Source of the DNA: Oceaniglobus roseus
Lineage (GTDB): Bacteria; Pseudomonadota; Alphaproteobacteria; Rhodobacterales; Rhodobacteraceae
Reading direction: 5' to 3'
DNA length: 64,000 nt
NCBI RefSeq assembly: GCF_002869745.1
Contig: NZ_PNOS01000003.1
Coordinates: 62,001-126,000, forward strand
The notes below the pieces were generated by a model that saw nothing but the letters and a program-made list of their open reading frames with translations, was not told the origin of the DNA and made no database searches. Each line of letters starts with the position of its first letter. Position 1 is the stretch's first letter. Position numbers and translations under genes: made by a program. Shown piece after piece: positions 15,761 to 23,574 of this stretch.

Positions 15761-16828
15761 ATGGCCCTGTCGCGCGAGGACGTCCTTGGCGTCCTGAAGA
15801 CCATCGCGGATCCGGTCTCCGGGTCCGACCTCGTGGGCGCAGGCGTGGTGAAGGCGCTTACCGTCGACGGCGGCACCGTGCGCTTCGTGCTGGAGATCAG
15901 CCCGAAGCACGCCGAAGCATACGGGCCGGTCAAGACCGAGGCCGAGACGAGGATCGGCGCGCTTCACGGGGTCGACAAGGTGTCGGTGGTGATGACCGCC
16001 CATGCCATCCCCGCCGCGCCCCCCGACCTGAAGCCGCAGCGGCGGGCCGAACCGCAGGGGCCGCAGAAGGTGCCGGGCGTCGACCGCATCCTCGCCATCG
16101 CGTCGGGCAAGGGCGGCGTCGGCAAGTCCACAGTGGCCGCGAACCTTGCCTGCGCTCTCGCGGCGGAGGGGCGGCGCGTCGGGCTTCTCGATGCCGATGT
16201 GTATGGTCCCAGCCAGCCGCGGATGCTGGGCGTCTCGGGCCGCCCGGCCAGCCCCGACGGCAAGACCATCCTGCCGCTCAGGAACCACGGCGTCACCATG
16301 ATGTCCATCGGCCTGATGACCAACGAGGGGCAGGCGGTGGTCTGGCGCGGGCCGATGCTGATGGGCGCGCTCCAGCAGATGCTGACGCAGGTGCAGTGGG
16401 GCGCGCTCGACGTGCTGATCGTGGACCTGCCGCCGGGCACCGGCGACGTGCAGATGACGCTGGCACAGAAGGCCGAGGTGACGGGGGCGATCGTCGTCTC
16501 GACGCCGCAGGACGTGGCGCTGCTGGATGCGCGCAAGGGGATCGACATGTTCAACCAGCTGAAGACGCCGATCCTCGGCATGATCGAGAACATGAGCACC
16601 CACATCTGTTCCAACTGCGGCCACGAGGAGCACGTCTTCGGCCATGGCGGCGTCGCGGCGGAGGCGGCGAAGCTCGGCGTGCCGCTGCTGGCGGAGATCC
16701 CGCTGCACCTCGACATCCGCGTGGCGGCCGACGGCGGCGCGCCCATCGTGGTGGCCAAGCCGAACAGCCCGCAGGCGGCTGCGTTCCGCTCCGTCGCGAA
16801 GGCGCTGGTCGCCAAGGGCCAGGCATGA
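15761..16828 (+). CDS. mrp: Mrp/NBP35-family Fe-S cluster carrier ATPase
   Basis: Cytoplasmic P-loop ATPase of 355 residues, ApbC/Mrp type, which carries and transfers [4Fe-4S] clusters. An N-terminal MIP18/DUF59-like domain (residues 1 to about 85, REDVLGVLKTIADPVSGSDLV) precedes the deviant Walker A GKGGVGKST at about 116, then DADVYGPSQPRMLG and the region with CSNCGHEEHVFG, whose CxxC binds the bridging cluster. It starts directly at the DUF6494 stop and overlaps the next gene by ATGA. Its place in an fdh accessory operon suggests service to the many clusters of FdhA, FdhB and the polyferredoxin rather than a general housekeeping role; that is inference. Confidence 0.93.
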   Translation: MALSREDVLGVLKTIADPVSGSDLVGAGVVKALTVDGGTVRFVLEISPKHAEAYGPVKTEAETRIGALHGVDKVSVVMTAHAIPAAPPDLKPQRRAEPQGPQKVPGVDRILAIASGKGGVGKSTVAANLACALAAEGRRVGLLDADVYGPSQPRMLGVSGRPASPDGKTILPLRNHGVTMMSIGLMTNEGQAVVWRGPMLMGALQQMLTQVQWGALDVLIVDLPPGTGDVQMTLAQKAEVTGAIVVSTPQDVALLDARKGIDMFNQLKTPILGMIENMSTHICSNCGHEEHVFGHGGVAAEAAKLGVPLLAEIPLHLDIRVAADGGAPIVVAKPNSPQAAAFRSVAKALVAKGQA

Positions 16829-17529
16829 GCGCACCCGTCTTCCCGCCGCTCTTCTCCGGCGTGGACGCGGGGGCGGGGGATCCGCTGGCGCTCGCCTGCC
16901 GGGCCGCCGCCGAAGGCTGCGAGGCGGGGCTGATCGCCCATGCCCTCGCGCCCGACCGGCTGCGTGCGGCGCTGGTGCTGGCCCCCGAGGTGCCGCTTGG
17001 CAAGGCGATGGTCGCACTGCCGGTCTGCGGGATCGGGATCCAGAACGCGCTCGGCGTGCTGGCGCCGCCCGAGGTGGCGGTGCACCTCGGCTGGGAGGGG
17101 GCGGTGCGGCTGAACGGCGGCATCTGCGGCGCGCTGCGCGTGATCGCCCCGCACCGCGATCCGCTGGCCGAGGTGGACTGGCTGGCCATCGGCCTCACGC
17201 TCGACCTCTGGCCCGAGAGCGACGAGGGCGGCGAGACGCCCGAGCGCACCGCGCTCGCCGCCGAGGGATGCGGCGACATCGACCCCGTGACTCTGCTGGA
17301 AGCCTGGGCGCGCCACAGCCTCGTCTGGCTGAACACCTGGGAGGCGGAGGGCAACGCGCCGCTGCACCGGGAATGGACCGGGTTCGCCCATGGGCTGGGC
17401 GGGGACATCGCCGTGCTGGGGCGGACCGGCCGCTTCACCGGGGTAGACGAGGACTTCGGCCTGCTGCTGAAACAGGGTGAGACCACCCGCCTTCTGCCCC
17501 TGACCGACCTTCTGGAGGACGCCCCGTGA
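16825..17529 (+). CDS. Biotin/lipoate protein ligase-like protein (DUF4444 type), active-site degenerate
   Basis: Protein of 234 residues in the biotin/lipoate A/B ligase superfamily. The fold is suggested by ALVLAPEVPLGKAMVALPVCGIGIQNAL and VAVHLGWEGAVRLNGGICGALRVIAP. This second stretch aligns with the ligase motif KWPNDL...GKKIAGIL, but the catalytic lysine position is glycine and WPND reads WEGA. The GRGRRGR adenylate loop is also absent. Ordinary ligase activity therefore looks unlikely. The C-terminal part (WTGFAHGLGGDIAVLGRTGRFTGVDEDFGLLL) corresponds to the DUF4444 extension. It overlaps mrp (ATGA) and the next gene (GTGA). A binding or chaperone role in formate dehydrogenase maturation is conjecture. 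Confidence 0.82.
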   Translation: MSAPVFPPLFSGVDAGAGDPLALACRAAAEGCEAGLIAHALAPDRLRAALVLAPEVPLGKAMVALPVCGIGIQNALGVLAPPEVAVHLGWEGAVRLNGGICGALRVIAPHRDPLAEVDWLAIGLTLDLWPESDEGGETPERTALAAEGCGDIDPVTLLEAWARHSLVWLNTWEAEGNAPLHREWTGFAHGLGGDIAVLGRTGRFTGVDEDFGLLLKQGETTRLLPLTDLLEDAP

Positions 17530-18020
17530 ACCTTGCCCGCGCGATCCATTTCGACGAGTCCGACACCCGCGTGTTCCACAACCCCGCGCGCACCGGGGAA
17601 TGGTGCATCTCGGGCGGGTTCGAGTTCTCCAACTGGACCGAGGCCGACCTGACCGGCAAGGCGCGGCAGGCGTTCTCGAACGGCTGGCTGGGCTGCGAGA
17701 CCTTCGGGCGGGTCAGCTTCGTCGCCGTCACCCGGGTGGAGGCGGCCGAGCACGAGGCGCTCGCCGACATGCTGGCACGGCACTTCGTCGACGTCTACGG
17801 CGCGCCCTCGGTCGAGGTGGCGCGGGGCGTGGCGCTGGAGGAGCTGGCCCACATGGCCGAGCTGTGCGACGGCCACGCGCCGAACACCCTCCTGACCGTG
17901 GCGCGCGAGCTGACCGAGAGCGGCGTGCACGAGAGTTTCCGCGTGATCGAGGCCGAGGCGGCTGGGCTGGAGCAGTTCGCCATCCACGGATCGCTGGACG
18001 AGGACGGCCACGGGCACTGA
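17526..18020 (+). CDS. DUF6505 family protein
   Basis: Soluble protein of 164 residues starting with GTG at 17526, overlapping the previous stop as GTGA. Recognisable stretches are HFDESDTRVFHNPARTGEWCISGGFEFSNW near the N-terminus and GWLGCETFGRVSFVAVTRV, which I associate with the DUF6505 family linked to formate dehydrogenase loci. No signal peptide, no membrane helix. It is the last gene of the DUF6494-mrp-ligase-like set; the overlaps imply fixed stoichiometry and a shared task. Function unknown. Confidence 0.82.
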   Translation: MNLARAIHFDESDTRVFHNPARTGEWCISGGFEFSNWTEADLTGKARQAFSNGWLGCETFGRVSFVAVTRVEAAEHEALADMLARHFVDVYGAPSVEVARGVALEELAHMAELCDGHAPNTLLTVARELTESGVHESFRVIEAEAAGLEQFAIHGSLDEDGHGH

Positions 18021-18077
18021 GCCCTTTCCCCGGCGCGGCGCGGCCGTTCGGGTATTTCAGGCAGGAAGGTGACAGGG

Positions 18078-18097
18078 CGCGGCGCTTCGGTGCCGCG
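18078..18097. terminator. UUCG-loop hairpin between convergent genes
   Basis: CGCGGCGC-TTCG-GTGCCGCG forms an 8-bp stem with a stable TTCG tetraloop, between the end of the formate dehydrogenase accessory set and the convergent XRE regulator gene. Probable shared terminator. Confidence 0.65.
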
Positions 18098-18105
18098 TCG
18101 GCGTC

Positions 18106-18963
18106 TCAGATCTCCCCGCGCAGTTCGGCGAGCTTATCGGGAAAGGCGCGGTCGCTGAGGACGGCGTCCCGCACGAGGTCGTCGAAGTGGCGCGAGAAGA
18201 CGCCGACGCGATCCTTGTCGCGATAGGCGAGGTAGTGCTGGCCAAGGTAGAGCACCGCGAGCAGCGGGCCGAAGACGGTGATCGGGGCCGAGAAGACGCG
18301 CCGGATGTCGAAGTGGAACACCCGCAGCCGCGGATAGAGCTGTTCGTGCAGCCTGGCGAAATGGTCGAGCTGGGCGATCCGGAGGTCCCGCGGCAGACCG
18401 TGATAGTAGCCTTCGGCGCGGGCGAAGCTTTCGAGCTCCTGCACCGGCATCGCGATCTCGTAATCCGAGGACGAGCGGCGCATCCAGGCCAGCCGGTCGC
18501 GGCTCGATCCGATGGCCTGCTCCGTCGTGCGCCCGAGATGCGGCTCCGCCTCCCAGGCCATGACCTCCTCGGTCTTCAGTATGTCGGGCAGGTTTGCGGG
18601 AACGTGGCGGATCTTGTAGCCCGCGGCCTCCTGGTGCCAGGCGAAGATGTGCTCGTCCACCGAGGCGCGGGGCGCCTCGGTCAGGGACATCGAGGCGGCA
18701 AGGAGGTCGGCGGCGGGTTCGGGATGTTCGGCCAGCGACAGCAGCCAGTCGGCCGAGACGCCGAGGGCCGCGGCGCACTCGGCAACCAGCTGCGCGCCGG
18801 GCAGGCGGGAGTCGGTGGCCGTCAGCAGTTGCGAGATGGTCGAGCGGTCTACGCCGGTCTGGCGGGCCAGCGCGGTCTGGCTGAGCTTGCGCTGCGCCAT
18901 CGCCGCGGCAAGGCGTGTGCGGAACTGTGCGGCGCGCAACCGCTTGTCGGTCATTCCCAGCAT
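18106..18963 (-). CDS. XRE-family helix-turn-helix regulator with large C-terminal domain
   Basis: Regulator of 285 residues. The Cro/C1-type helix-turn-helix is at residues about 15 to 75 (LAAAMAQRKLSQTALARQTGVDRSTISQLL), followed by LGVSADWLLSLAE and a larger domain with SVDEHIFAWHQEAAGYKIRHVP and a segment LRVFHFDIRRVFSAPITVFG of unknown ligand. It diverges from a fatty acid desaturase gene, so the lipid enzyme is its natural candidate target together with itself. A TGTGA-N6-TCACA dyad lies directly upstream of its start. An internal Met three codons on (18954) is an alternative start. Confidence 0.82.
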   Translation of the reverse strand: MLGMTDKRLRAAQFRTRLAAAMAQRKLSQTALARQTGVDRSTISQLLTATDSRLPGAQLVAECAAALGVSADWLLSLAEHPEPAADLLAASMSLTEAPRASVDEHIFAWHQEAAGYKIRHVPANLPDILKTEEVMAWEAEPHLGRTTEQAIGSSRDRLAWMRRSSSDYEIAMPVQELESFARAEGYYHGLPRDLRIAQLDHFARLHEQLYPRLRVFHFDIRRVFSAPITVFGPLLAVLYLGQHYLAYRDKDRVGVFSRHFDDLVRDAVLSDRAFPDKLAELRGEI

Positions 18964-18965
18964 GG

Positions 18966-18981
18966 TGTGACTCTTATCACA
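18966..18981. promoter_or_regulatory. TGTGA-N6-TCACA dyad between the XRE regulator and desaturase
   Basis: TGTGACTCTTATCACA is a perfect match to the CRP-type half-site layout (TGTGA, six bases, TCACA). It sits two bases upstream of the regulator start codon, a position suiting repression or autoregulation rather than activation. It could equally be the operator of the XRE protein itself. Confidence 0.6.
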
Positions 18982-19021
18982 TTTGTTGGATTTTGCTAAT
19001 AACCTTCCGTCTTCTCACGCC

Positions 19022-19035
19022 ATGTCATGTGACAT
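19022..19035. promoter_or_regulatory. Second dyad ATGTCA-TG-TGACAT in the same intergenic region
   Basis: ATGTCATGTGACAT has 6-bp arms around a TG centre and shares the TGTGA/TCACA-like character (TGTCA...TGACA) with the dyad 56 bp away. If the desaturase starts at 19085 rather than at this ATG, the whole segment is regulatory DNA. Confidence 0.45.
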
Positions 19036-19074
19036 AGCGTCGGCGCCATCGTTTCCCCTTGTTTCGCGCCCGTC

Positions 19075-19087
19075 GGAGGTCTCCTTG
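19075..19087 (+). promoter_or_regulatory. Shine-Dalgarno site setting a TTG start for the desaturase
   Basis: GGAGG at 19075-19079 stands five bases before TTG at 19085. The alternative in-frame ATG at 19022 lies inside a dyad and has no ribosome site, and it would add 21 polar residues before the first membrane helix. Confidence 0.65.
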
Positions 19088-20023
19088 CGCATCGAATGGC
19101 CCACCCTGCTGCTTGCCGTCTTCTGCTACGTCCTGTGGTTCGCCACCGCCTTCTGGCCCGGCCACCTGCCGCCGCTCCTCGCCGTCCCGCTGCTCGCGCT
19201 CGCCATGGTGCTCCATGCCTCGCTGAGCCACGAGACGATCCACGGCCATCCCTTCGCGCAGCCCCGATGGAACGGTGCGCTGATGTCGCTGCCGATCGGG
19301 CTGCTGGTGCCCTATGGCCGGTTCCGCGACACGCACCTCGCCCATCACCGCGACGCCGACCTGACCGACCCCTATGACGACCCCGAGAGCAATTACCTCG
19401 ATCCCGCCGTCTGGGCCGGGCTGCCCGTCTGGACGAAGCGGCTGCTTCTGGTCAACAACACGCTCGCGGGGCGGATCCTGCTTGGGCCGGTGATCGGGCA
19501 GGCGGCCTTCATGGCGGGCGATCTTCGCGCGATCCGGGCGGGAGAGCGGGGCATCCTGCGCGAGTGGCTCTGGCACGGGCTGGGCGTTGCGGGCATCCTT
19601 CTGGCGGTCGCGCTGTGGGGGACGGTGCCGCTCTGGGCCTATCTCGCCGCGGCCTATCTTGCGGCGGGGGTGCTGAAGATCCGCACCTTCCTCGAACACC
19701 AGGCCCACGACCGCGCCCGCGGCCGCACCGCCATCGTCGAGGACCGCGGGCCGCTGGCCTTCCTGTTCCTGAACAACAACCTGCACGTCGTCCACCACAT
19801 GCACCCCCGGGTGCCGTGGTATCGGCTGCCCGAACTCTACCGCGCGCAGCAGGCGCGGTTCCGCGCGGTGAACGACAACTACGTCTACCGCTCCTACGGC
19901 GAGGTATTCGCGCGCCACCTGCTGCGGCGCAAGGATCCCGTGGCCCATCCGCTGCGCGCGGCCCGGGCCATGGACCAGGGCGCGGCGCGGGCCACCGGCC
20001 AGGGCGAGGCGCTGCGGCCCTAG
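19085..20023 (+). CDS. Membrane fatty acid desaturase family protein
   Basis: Integral-membrane di-iron desaturase or hydroxylase of 312 residues, beginning MRIEWPTLLLAVFCYVLWF if started at the TTG. The three histidine boxes are present: HETIH (residue 49), HLAHH (84) and NNLHVVHHMHP further on. Further helices include LLLVNNTLAGRILL and AGILLAVALWGTVPLWAYLAAAYL. Substrate is not determinable; phospholipid acyl chains or carotenoids are possible in this superfamily. The C-terminal tail is low-complexity (Ala/Arg/Gly). It diverges from an XRE regulator, with two dyads between them, and is followed after 32 bases by an EamA transporter. Confidence 0.87.
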   Translation: MRIEWPTLLLAVFCYVLWFATAFWPGHLPPLLAVPLLALAMVLHASLSHETIHGHPFAQPRWNGALMSLPIGLLVPYGRFRDTHLAHHRDADLTDPYDDPESNYLDPAVWAGLPVWTKRLLLVNNTLAGRILLGPVIGQAAFMAGDLRAIRAGERGILREWLWHGLGVAGILLAVALWGTVPLWAYLAAAYLAAGVLKIRTFLEHQAHDRARGRTAIVEDRGPLAFLFLNNNLHVVHHMHPRVPWYRLPELYRAQQARFRAVNDNYVYRSYGEVFARHLLRRKDPVAHPLRAARAMDQGAARATGQGEALRP

Positions 20024-20055
20024 CGGCGGCGTCGGCGGCGTGGCAGAAGGCGGGG

Positions 20056-20958
20056 ATGGACGCCTGGATTCCCATCACCGTCGCCGCCGCCTTCGCCCAG
20101 ACCCTGCGGTTCATGGCGCAGAAGCAGCTGAAGGCCATGGCGCTGTCCACGGCCGGGGCCACCTTCGCGCGGTTCCTGTTCTCGGCCCCGCTGGTCGCGG
20201 TCCTGATCCTGTCCTACGCCACGGCGACGGACCAGCCGCTGCCGGGCACGAACGGGCGGTTCTGGCTGTTCGCGCTGGTGGGCGGGGCGGCGCAGATCCT
20301 CGCGACGATGTGCGTGGTGGCGATCTTCTCGACCCGCAACTTCGCCGTCGGCATCACCTTCAAGAAGACCGAGGTGGTGCAGACCGCGCTGGTCTCGACC
20401 GTGGTGCTGGGCGAGGGCGTGTCGTTCAGGGGCGCGCTGGCCATCGGCATCGGCTTCCTCGGCGTGCTTCTGCTGTCCGATCCGCCGGGGGGGACGGGGC
20501 CCTGGCGGCGGCGGCTCTGGAACCGGGCGGCGGGGCTGGGGCTGCTCTCGGGCATCTGCTTCGCCTTCTCGGCGGTCGGCTATCGCGGCGCCTCGCTGGC
20601 GCTCGACAGCGGCGACGTGATCCTGCGCGCGGGCTTCACCCTCACGCTCGTCACCGCGACGCAGACGCTGGCCATGGCGGCGGCGCTGGCCTGGCGCGAG
20701 AAGGGGCAGATCACGCGGGTGGTGCGGGCCTGGCGGGTGGCGGGGCTGGTCGGGCTGACCTCGATGGTCGGCTCGTTCTGCTGGTTCACCGCCTTCACGC
20801 TGGAGAACGCGGCCTATGTCAACGCGCTCGGGCAGGTCGAGCTGCTGTTCTCGCTCTCCGCCTCGGTGCTGGTGTTCCGCGAAAGGATCAGCCTGCGCGA
20901 GGGGCTGGGCATGGGGCTCCTGACGCTGTCGATCCTGGTGCTGATCCTCGCCCTATAG
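20056..20958 (+). CDS. EamA/DMT-superfamily transporter
   Basis: Inner-membrane protein of 300 residues with about ten hydrophobic helices, the two-repeat EamA layout: TVAAAFAQTLRFMAQKQL, LFALVGGAAQILATMCVVAIFS, VVLGEGVSFRGALAIGIGFLGVLLL, then LGLLSGICFAFSAVGYRGASLAL and AGLVGLTSMVGSFCWFTAFTLENAAYVNALGQVELLFSL. Members export metabolites or amino acids; no substrate can be assigned. No strong ribosome site is seen before 20056 (AAGGCGGGG only). Its last six bases overlap the 3' end of the convergent NUDIX gene. Confidence 0.9.
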   Translation: MDAWIPITVAAAFAQTLRFMAQKQLKAMALSTAGATFARFLFSAPLVAVLILSYATATDQPLPGTNGRFWLFALVGGAAQILATMCVVAIFSTRNFAVGITFKKTEVVQTALVSTVVLGEGVSFRGALAIGIGFLGVLLLSDPPGGTGPWRRRLWNRAAGLGLLSGICFAFSAVGYRGASLALDSGDVILRAGFTLTLVTATQTLAMAAALAWREKGQITRVVRAWRVAGLVGLTSMVGSFCWFTAFTLENAAYVNALGQVELLFSLSASVLVFRERISLREGLGMGLLTLSILVLILAL

Positions 20959-21636
20959 CGCGGCGCCGCCGAGACGGAGGAACAGGCTCTCCTCGTCGTC
21001 GTTGCGGAAGAACGGCACCGAGGCGGGGGCGTCGAGGGCGGGCAGGCGCGCCGCGACCTCGGCCAGCACCACCTCGGTGATGAAGGGCAGGTCGAAGTTC
21101 CGCGCCTCGGCCAGCGGGATCCACTGGAGATGCGACAGCTCGTCCGTCGCCTTGCTGAAATCGTCCGGATCGCCCGCGATCCGCGCGGCATCGGCCAGCA
21201 GGAAGCGCGCGTCGAACCGCCGCGGACGGCCCGGCGGCGTCAGCGCGCGGAAGACGAAGCGCAGACCGGCGGGCGAGGGCAGGTGGCCGGTGGCGGCGAA
21301 GCTTTCCCAGGGGGCGGGCGGCGTGCCGGGCCAGCGGTGCGGACGGCCGAGGATCAGCCCCGTCTCCTCCCAGAGCTCGCGGATGGCGGTGGCGACCAGC
21401 GTCAGCGGCTCGAGCCGGCCCGACGCCTCGGCCAGCCGCGCCTTGCAGAGGCCGTGCATCGCGCGGGCCATCGGGATGCCCGCGTCCGAGGGATCGACCG
21501 CGCCGCCCGGGAAGACGAACTTGTTCGGCATGAAGGCGGCACTCGCGCCGCGCTGGCCCATCAGCACCTTCGGCGCCGTCTCGGGATCGCGCACCAGAAT
21601 GACGGTCGCGGCATTGCGAACGGCCGACTTGTCCAT
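20953..21636 (-). CDS. NUDIX hydrolase
   Basis: Cytosolic NUDIX-superfamily pyrophosphohydrolase of 227 residues. The Nudix box is present but stretched: FPGGAVDP starts it, an insertion of about 35 residues follows (MARAMHGLCKARLAEASGRL), and AIRELWEETGLIL carries the catalytic REx2EE core. N-terminal strand AATVILVRDPE and MPNKFVFPGG are like those of coenzyme A-type and RNA-decapping-type Nudix proteins. Substrate not assigned. AAGGGGA precedes the start at 21636. It is 27 bases downstream of the DUF983 gene stop-to-start order on the same strand and may be co-transcribed with it. Confidence 0.9.
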   Translation of the reverse strand: MDKSAVRNAATVILVRDPETAPKVLMGQRGASAAFMPNKFVFPGGAVDPSDAGIPMARAMHGLCKARLAEASGRLEPLTLVATAIRELWEETGLILGRPHRWPGTPPAPWESFAATGHLPSPAGLRFVFRALTPPGRPRRFDARFLLADAARIAGDPDDFSKATDELSHLQWIPLAEARNFDLPFITEVVLAEVAARLPALDAPASVPFFRNDDEESLFLRLGGAAL

Positions 21637-21663
21637 GGCTGCGATCCCCTTGCCCTTCGGGTG

Positions 21664-22065
21664 TCAGAACCCGTGCATGTGGCGCGCCCATTGCAGCCCC
21701 ACGATCAGGCCCTTGAGCCTTGGCAGAAGATAGAGCGAAAGCGCGACGCAGCCCACCGAAAAGAGGGTGGCGAGGATCATCGGCTCGGGGCGGAACGTCT
21801 CGAACACGATCAGCAGCAGCGGCGCCATGATGTGTCCGACCAGGAGGATCGTCAGGTAGGCCGGGCCGTCGTCGGCGCGGGCATGGCTCAGGTCCTCGGA
21901 ACAGACCGGGCAGCGGTCGCGCAGCGTCAGGTATCCCTTCAGGATCGGCCCCACGCCGCAGTGCGGACAGCGCCGCCGCCAGCCGCGCAGGATCGCCGGA
22001 CGCAGGGGGCGTTCTTCCGCGGGGGCGGCGGACTCGGCAAGCGGGCTGTGGGTGTCGTCATACAT
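21664..22065 (-). CDS. DUF983 family membrane protein
   Basis: Small membrane protein of 133 residues. An N-terminal zinc-ribbon (CPHCGVGPILKGYLTLRDRCPVC) precedes two hydrophobic helices (YLTILLVGHIMAPLLLIVF and ILATLFSVGCVALSLYLLPRLKGLIVGLQW), the DUF983 pattern common in alphaproteobacteria. Function unknown. The ATG at 22065 is preceded only by a C-run, with no visible Shine-Dalgarno sequence, so the start or its efficiency is uncertain. It lies upstream of the NUDIX gene on the same strand. Confidence 0.87.
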   Translation of the reverse strand: MYDDTHSPLAESAAPAEERPLRPAILRGWRRRCPHCGVGPILKGYLTLRDRCPVCSEDLSHARADDGPAYLTILLVGHIMAPLLLIVFETFRPEPMILATLFSVGCVALSLYLLPRLKGLIVGLQWARHMHGF

Positions 22066-22287
22066 CGGGGGGGGCTTTCGGTTTGCAGCAGCGCTGGAGA
22101 AGTATGCATTCCACCATAGAAGCGAAACCCCCCGCCTGTCGTTGCGTCCGGTTGTCGCGAAGTCCCGCCGACGGCGGCGCGGATTTTTCGCGCGGCACGG
22201 CGACGGAAGCCGGGCCGGCGCCCGTTGGAAGGGCATCGGACGGGCGAACGGCGCCGGTCCAGACCTGAACCGACCAAGGAGAACGAC

Positions 22288-22896
22288 ATGACCCAGAGGA
22301 CACCCTTCCTGAGCCTCGCCGCCGCGCTGGCCCTCGGCACCGCCGCCTTCGTTTCGCCCGCCGCGGCGCAGGAAAGCGACGCGATGCGCGGGCCCATGCA
22401 GCCCCCCGCCTTCTCCGAACTGGACAGCGACGGCAACGGTCAGATCACCGCTTCCGACCTCGAGGCCTATGCCGCCGCCCGCTTCGCCGAGGCCGACACC
22501 GACGGCAACGGCAGCCTCTCGGCCGAAGAGCTGACCGCCCGCGCCATGGCCCGGGCGCAGGAGCGCGCCGAGCGGATGACGACGCGGATGCTGAACACCC
22601 GCGACATCGACGGCGACGGCGCCCTCAGCCGCGAGGAGATGGAAGCGGGCCGGGGCGGACGCGATCACGGCCGCATGGGGATGCGGATGCTGCAACGCGC
22701 CGACCGCGACGGCGACGGCGCGGTGTCGGAAGAGGAATACACCGCCGCGACCGAGCGCATGGCCGAGATGATGGAGCGCCACCACGGCAAGGGCCGTCAT
22801 GGCATGGACCACGATCGCGGCAAGGGCATGGACCACCATCGCGGCGGGAAGGATGGCGGGCGGGATGGCGAACGCCACCCGATGCGCCACGACTGA
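22288..22896 (+). CDS. Secreted EF-hand protein with His-rich tail
   Basis: Exported protein of 202 residues: signal peptide (MTQRTPFLSLAAALALGTAAFVSPAAAQ), then four EF-hand loops: DSDGNGQITASD, DTDGNGSLSAEE, DIDGDGALSREE and DRDGDGAVSEEE. All have canonical acidic ligands, so Ca2+ binding in the periplasm is expected. The last 40 residues are His/Met/Asp/Gly-rich (ERHHGKGRHGMDHD and repeats), which could bind transition metals. AAGGAG precedes the ATG at 22288. It is followed after 93 bases by an ECF sigma factor gene on the same strand, then by a putative anti-sigma and a His-rich metal-sensor-like protein. Confidence 0.9.
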   Translation: MTQRTPFLSLAAALALGTAAFVSPAAAQESDAMRGPMQPPAFSELDSDGNGQITASDLEAYAAARFAEADTDGNGSLSAEELTARAMARAQERAERMTTRMLNTRDIDGDGALSREEMEAGRGGRDHGRMGMRMLQRADRDGDGAVSEEEYTAATERMAEMMERHHGKGRHGMDHDRGKGMDHHRGGKDGGRDGERHPMRHD

Positions 22897-22989
22897 GGCG
22901 CGCGGCAGCCGCAGGTCCGGACGCGCATGGCGTGTCCGGGCCGGGCCCTCTTGTGGGGCACCGACCGGAAGGGTAGCCCTCGAATCGTC

Positions 22990-23574
22990 ATGGGACAGTG
23001 CAGTTCAGACCTGGACGGGGCGCCGGACCACGCGCTGCTCGCGGCCTATGCCGCGGGCGACCTTGCGGCTGCACGGGTTCTGACGGCACGGCTCGCGCCC
23101 AGGGTGCTCGGCTTTGCGGCGCGGATGCTGAAGGGCGACCGGGCCGAGGCCGAGGACGTGACGCAGGAGGCGATGCTGAGGCTCTGGAAGATCGCGCCGG
23201 ACTGGCAGCAGGACCAGGCGAAGGTTTCCACATGGCTGTTCCGCGTCGCCTCGAACCTCTGCCTCGACCGGCTGCGCCGCGCGGGGCGGAACGTGGATCT
23301 GGACGACGCCGGAGAGCCCGCGGACGGCACGCCCGGCGTGGTCGAGCGGATGGTCGCGGCGGACCGGGCGGCGGCACTCGAGGCGGCGCTCGCCACCCTG
23401 TCCGAGCGGCAGCGGCAGGCGGTGGTCCTGCGCCACATCGAGGGGCTGGCGAACCCCGAAATCGCCGAAGTGATGGACATCAGCGTCGAGGCGGTCGAGA
23501 GTCTGACCGCCCGGGGCAAGAGGGCGCTGGCGGCGGCACTGTCCCCGCGGCGCGAGGAGCTTGGATATGGCTGA
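22990..23574 (+). CDS. ECF-subfamily RNA polymerase sigma factor
   Basis: Sigma-70 region 2 and 4 protein of 194 residues. Region 2: ARMLKGDRAEAEDVTQEAMLRLWKIAPDW with VSTWLFRVASNLCLDRLRR; region 4: ALATLSERQRQAVVLRHIEGLANPEIAEVMDISVEAVESLTARGKRAL. These are close to the RpoE/SigK-like ECF families. The start is uncertain: ATG 22990 gives the usual N-terminus but the nearest purine stretch (GGAAGGG) is about 18 bases upstream; ATG 22927 is an alternative. Its 3' end overlaps the next gene by 8 bases, typical of sigma/anti-sigma pairs. Confidence 0.92.
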   Translation: MGQCSSDLDGAPDHALLAAYAAGDLAAARVLTARLAPRVLGFAARMLKGDRAEAEDVTQEAMLRLWKIAPDWQQDQAKVSTWLFRVASNLCLDRLRRAGRNVDLDDAGEPADGTPGVVERMVAADRAAALEAALATLSERQRQAVVLRHIEGLANPEIAEVMDISVEAVESLTARGKRALAAALSPRREELGYG

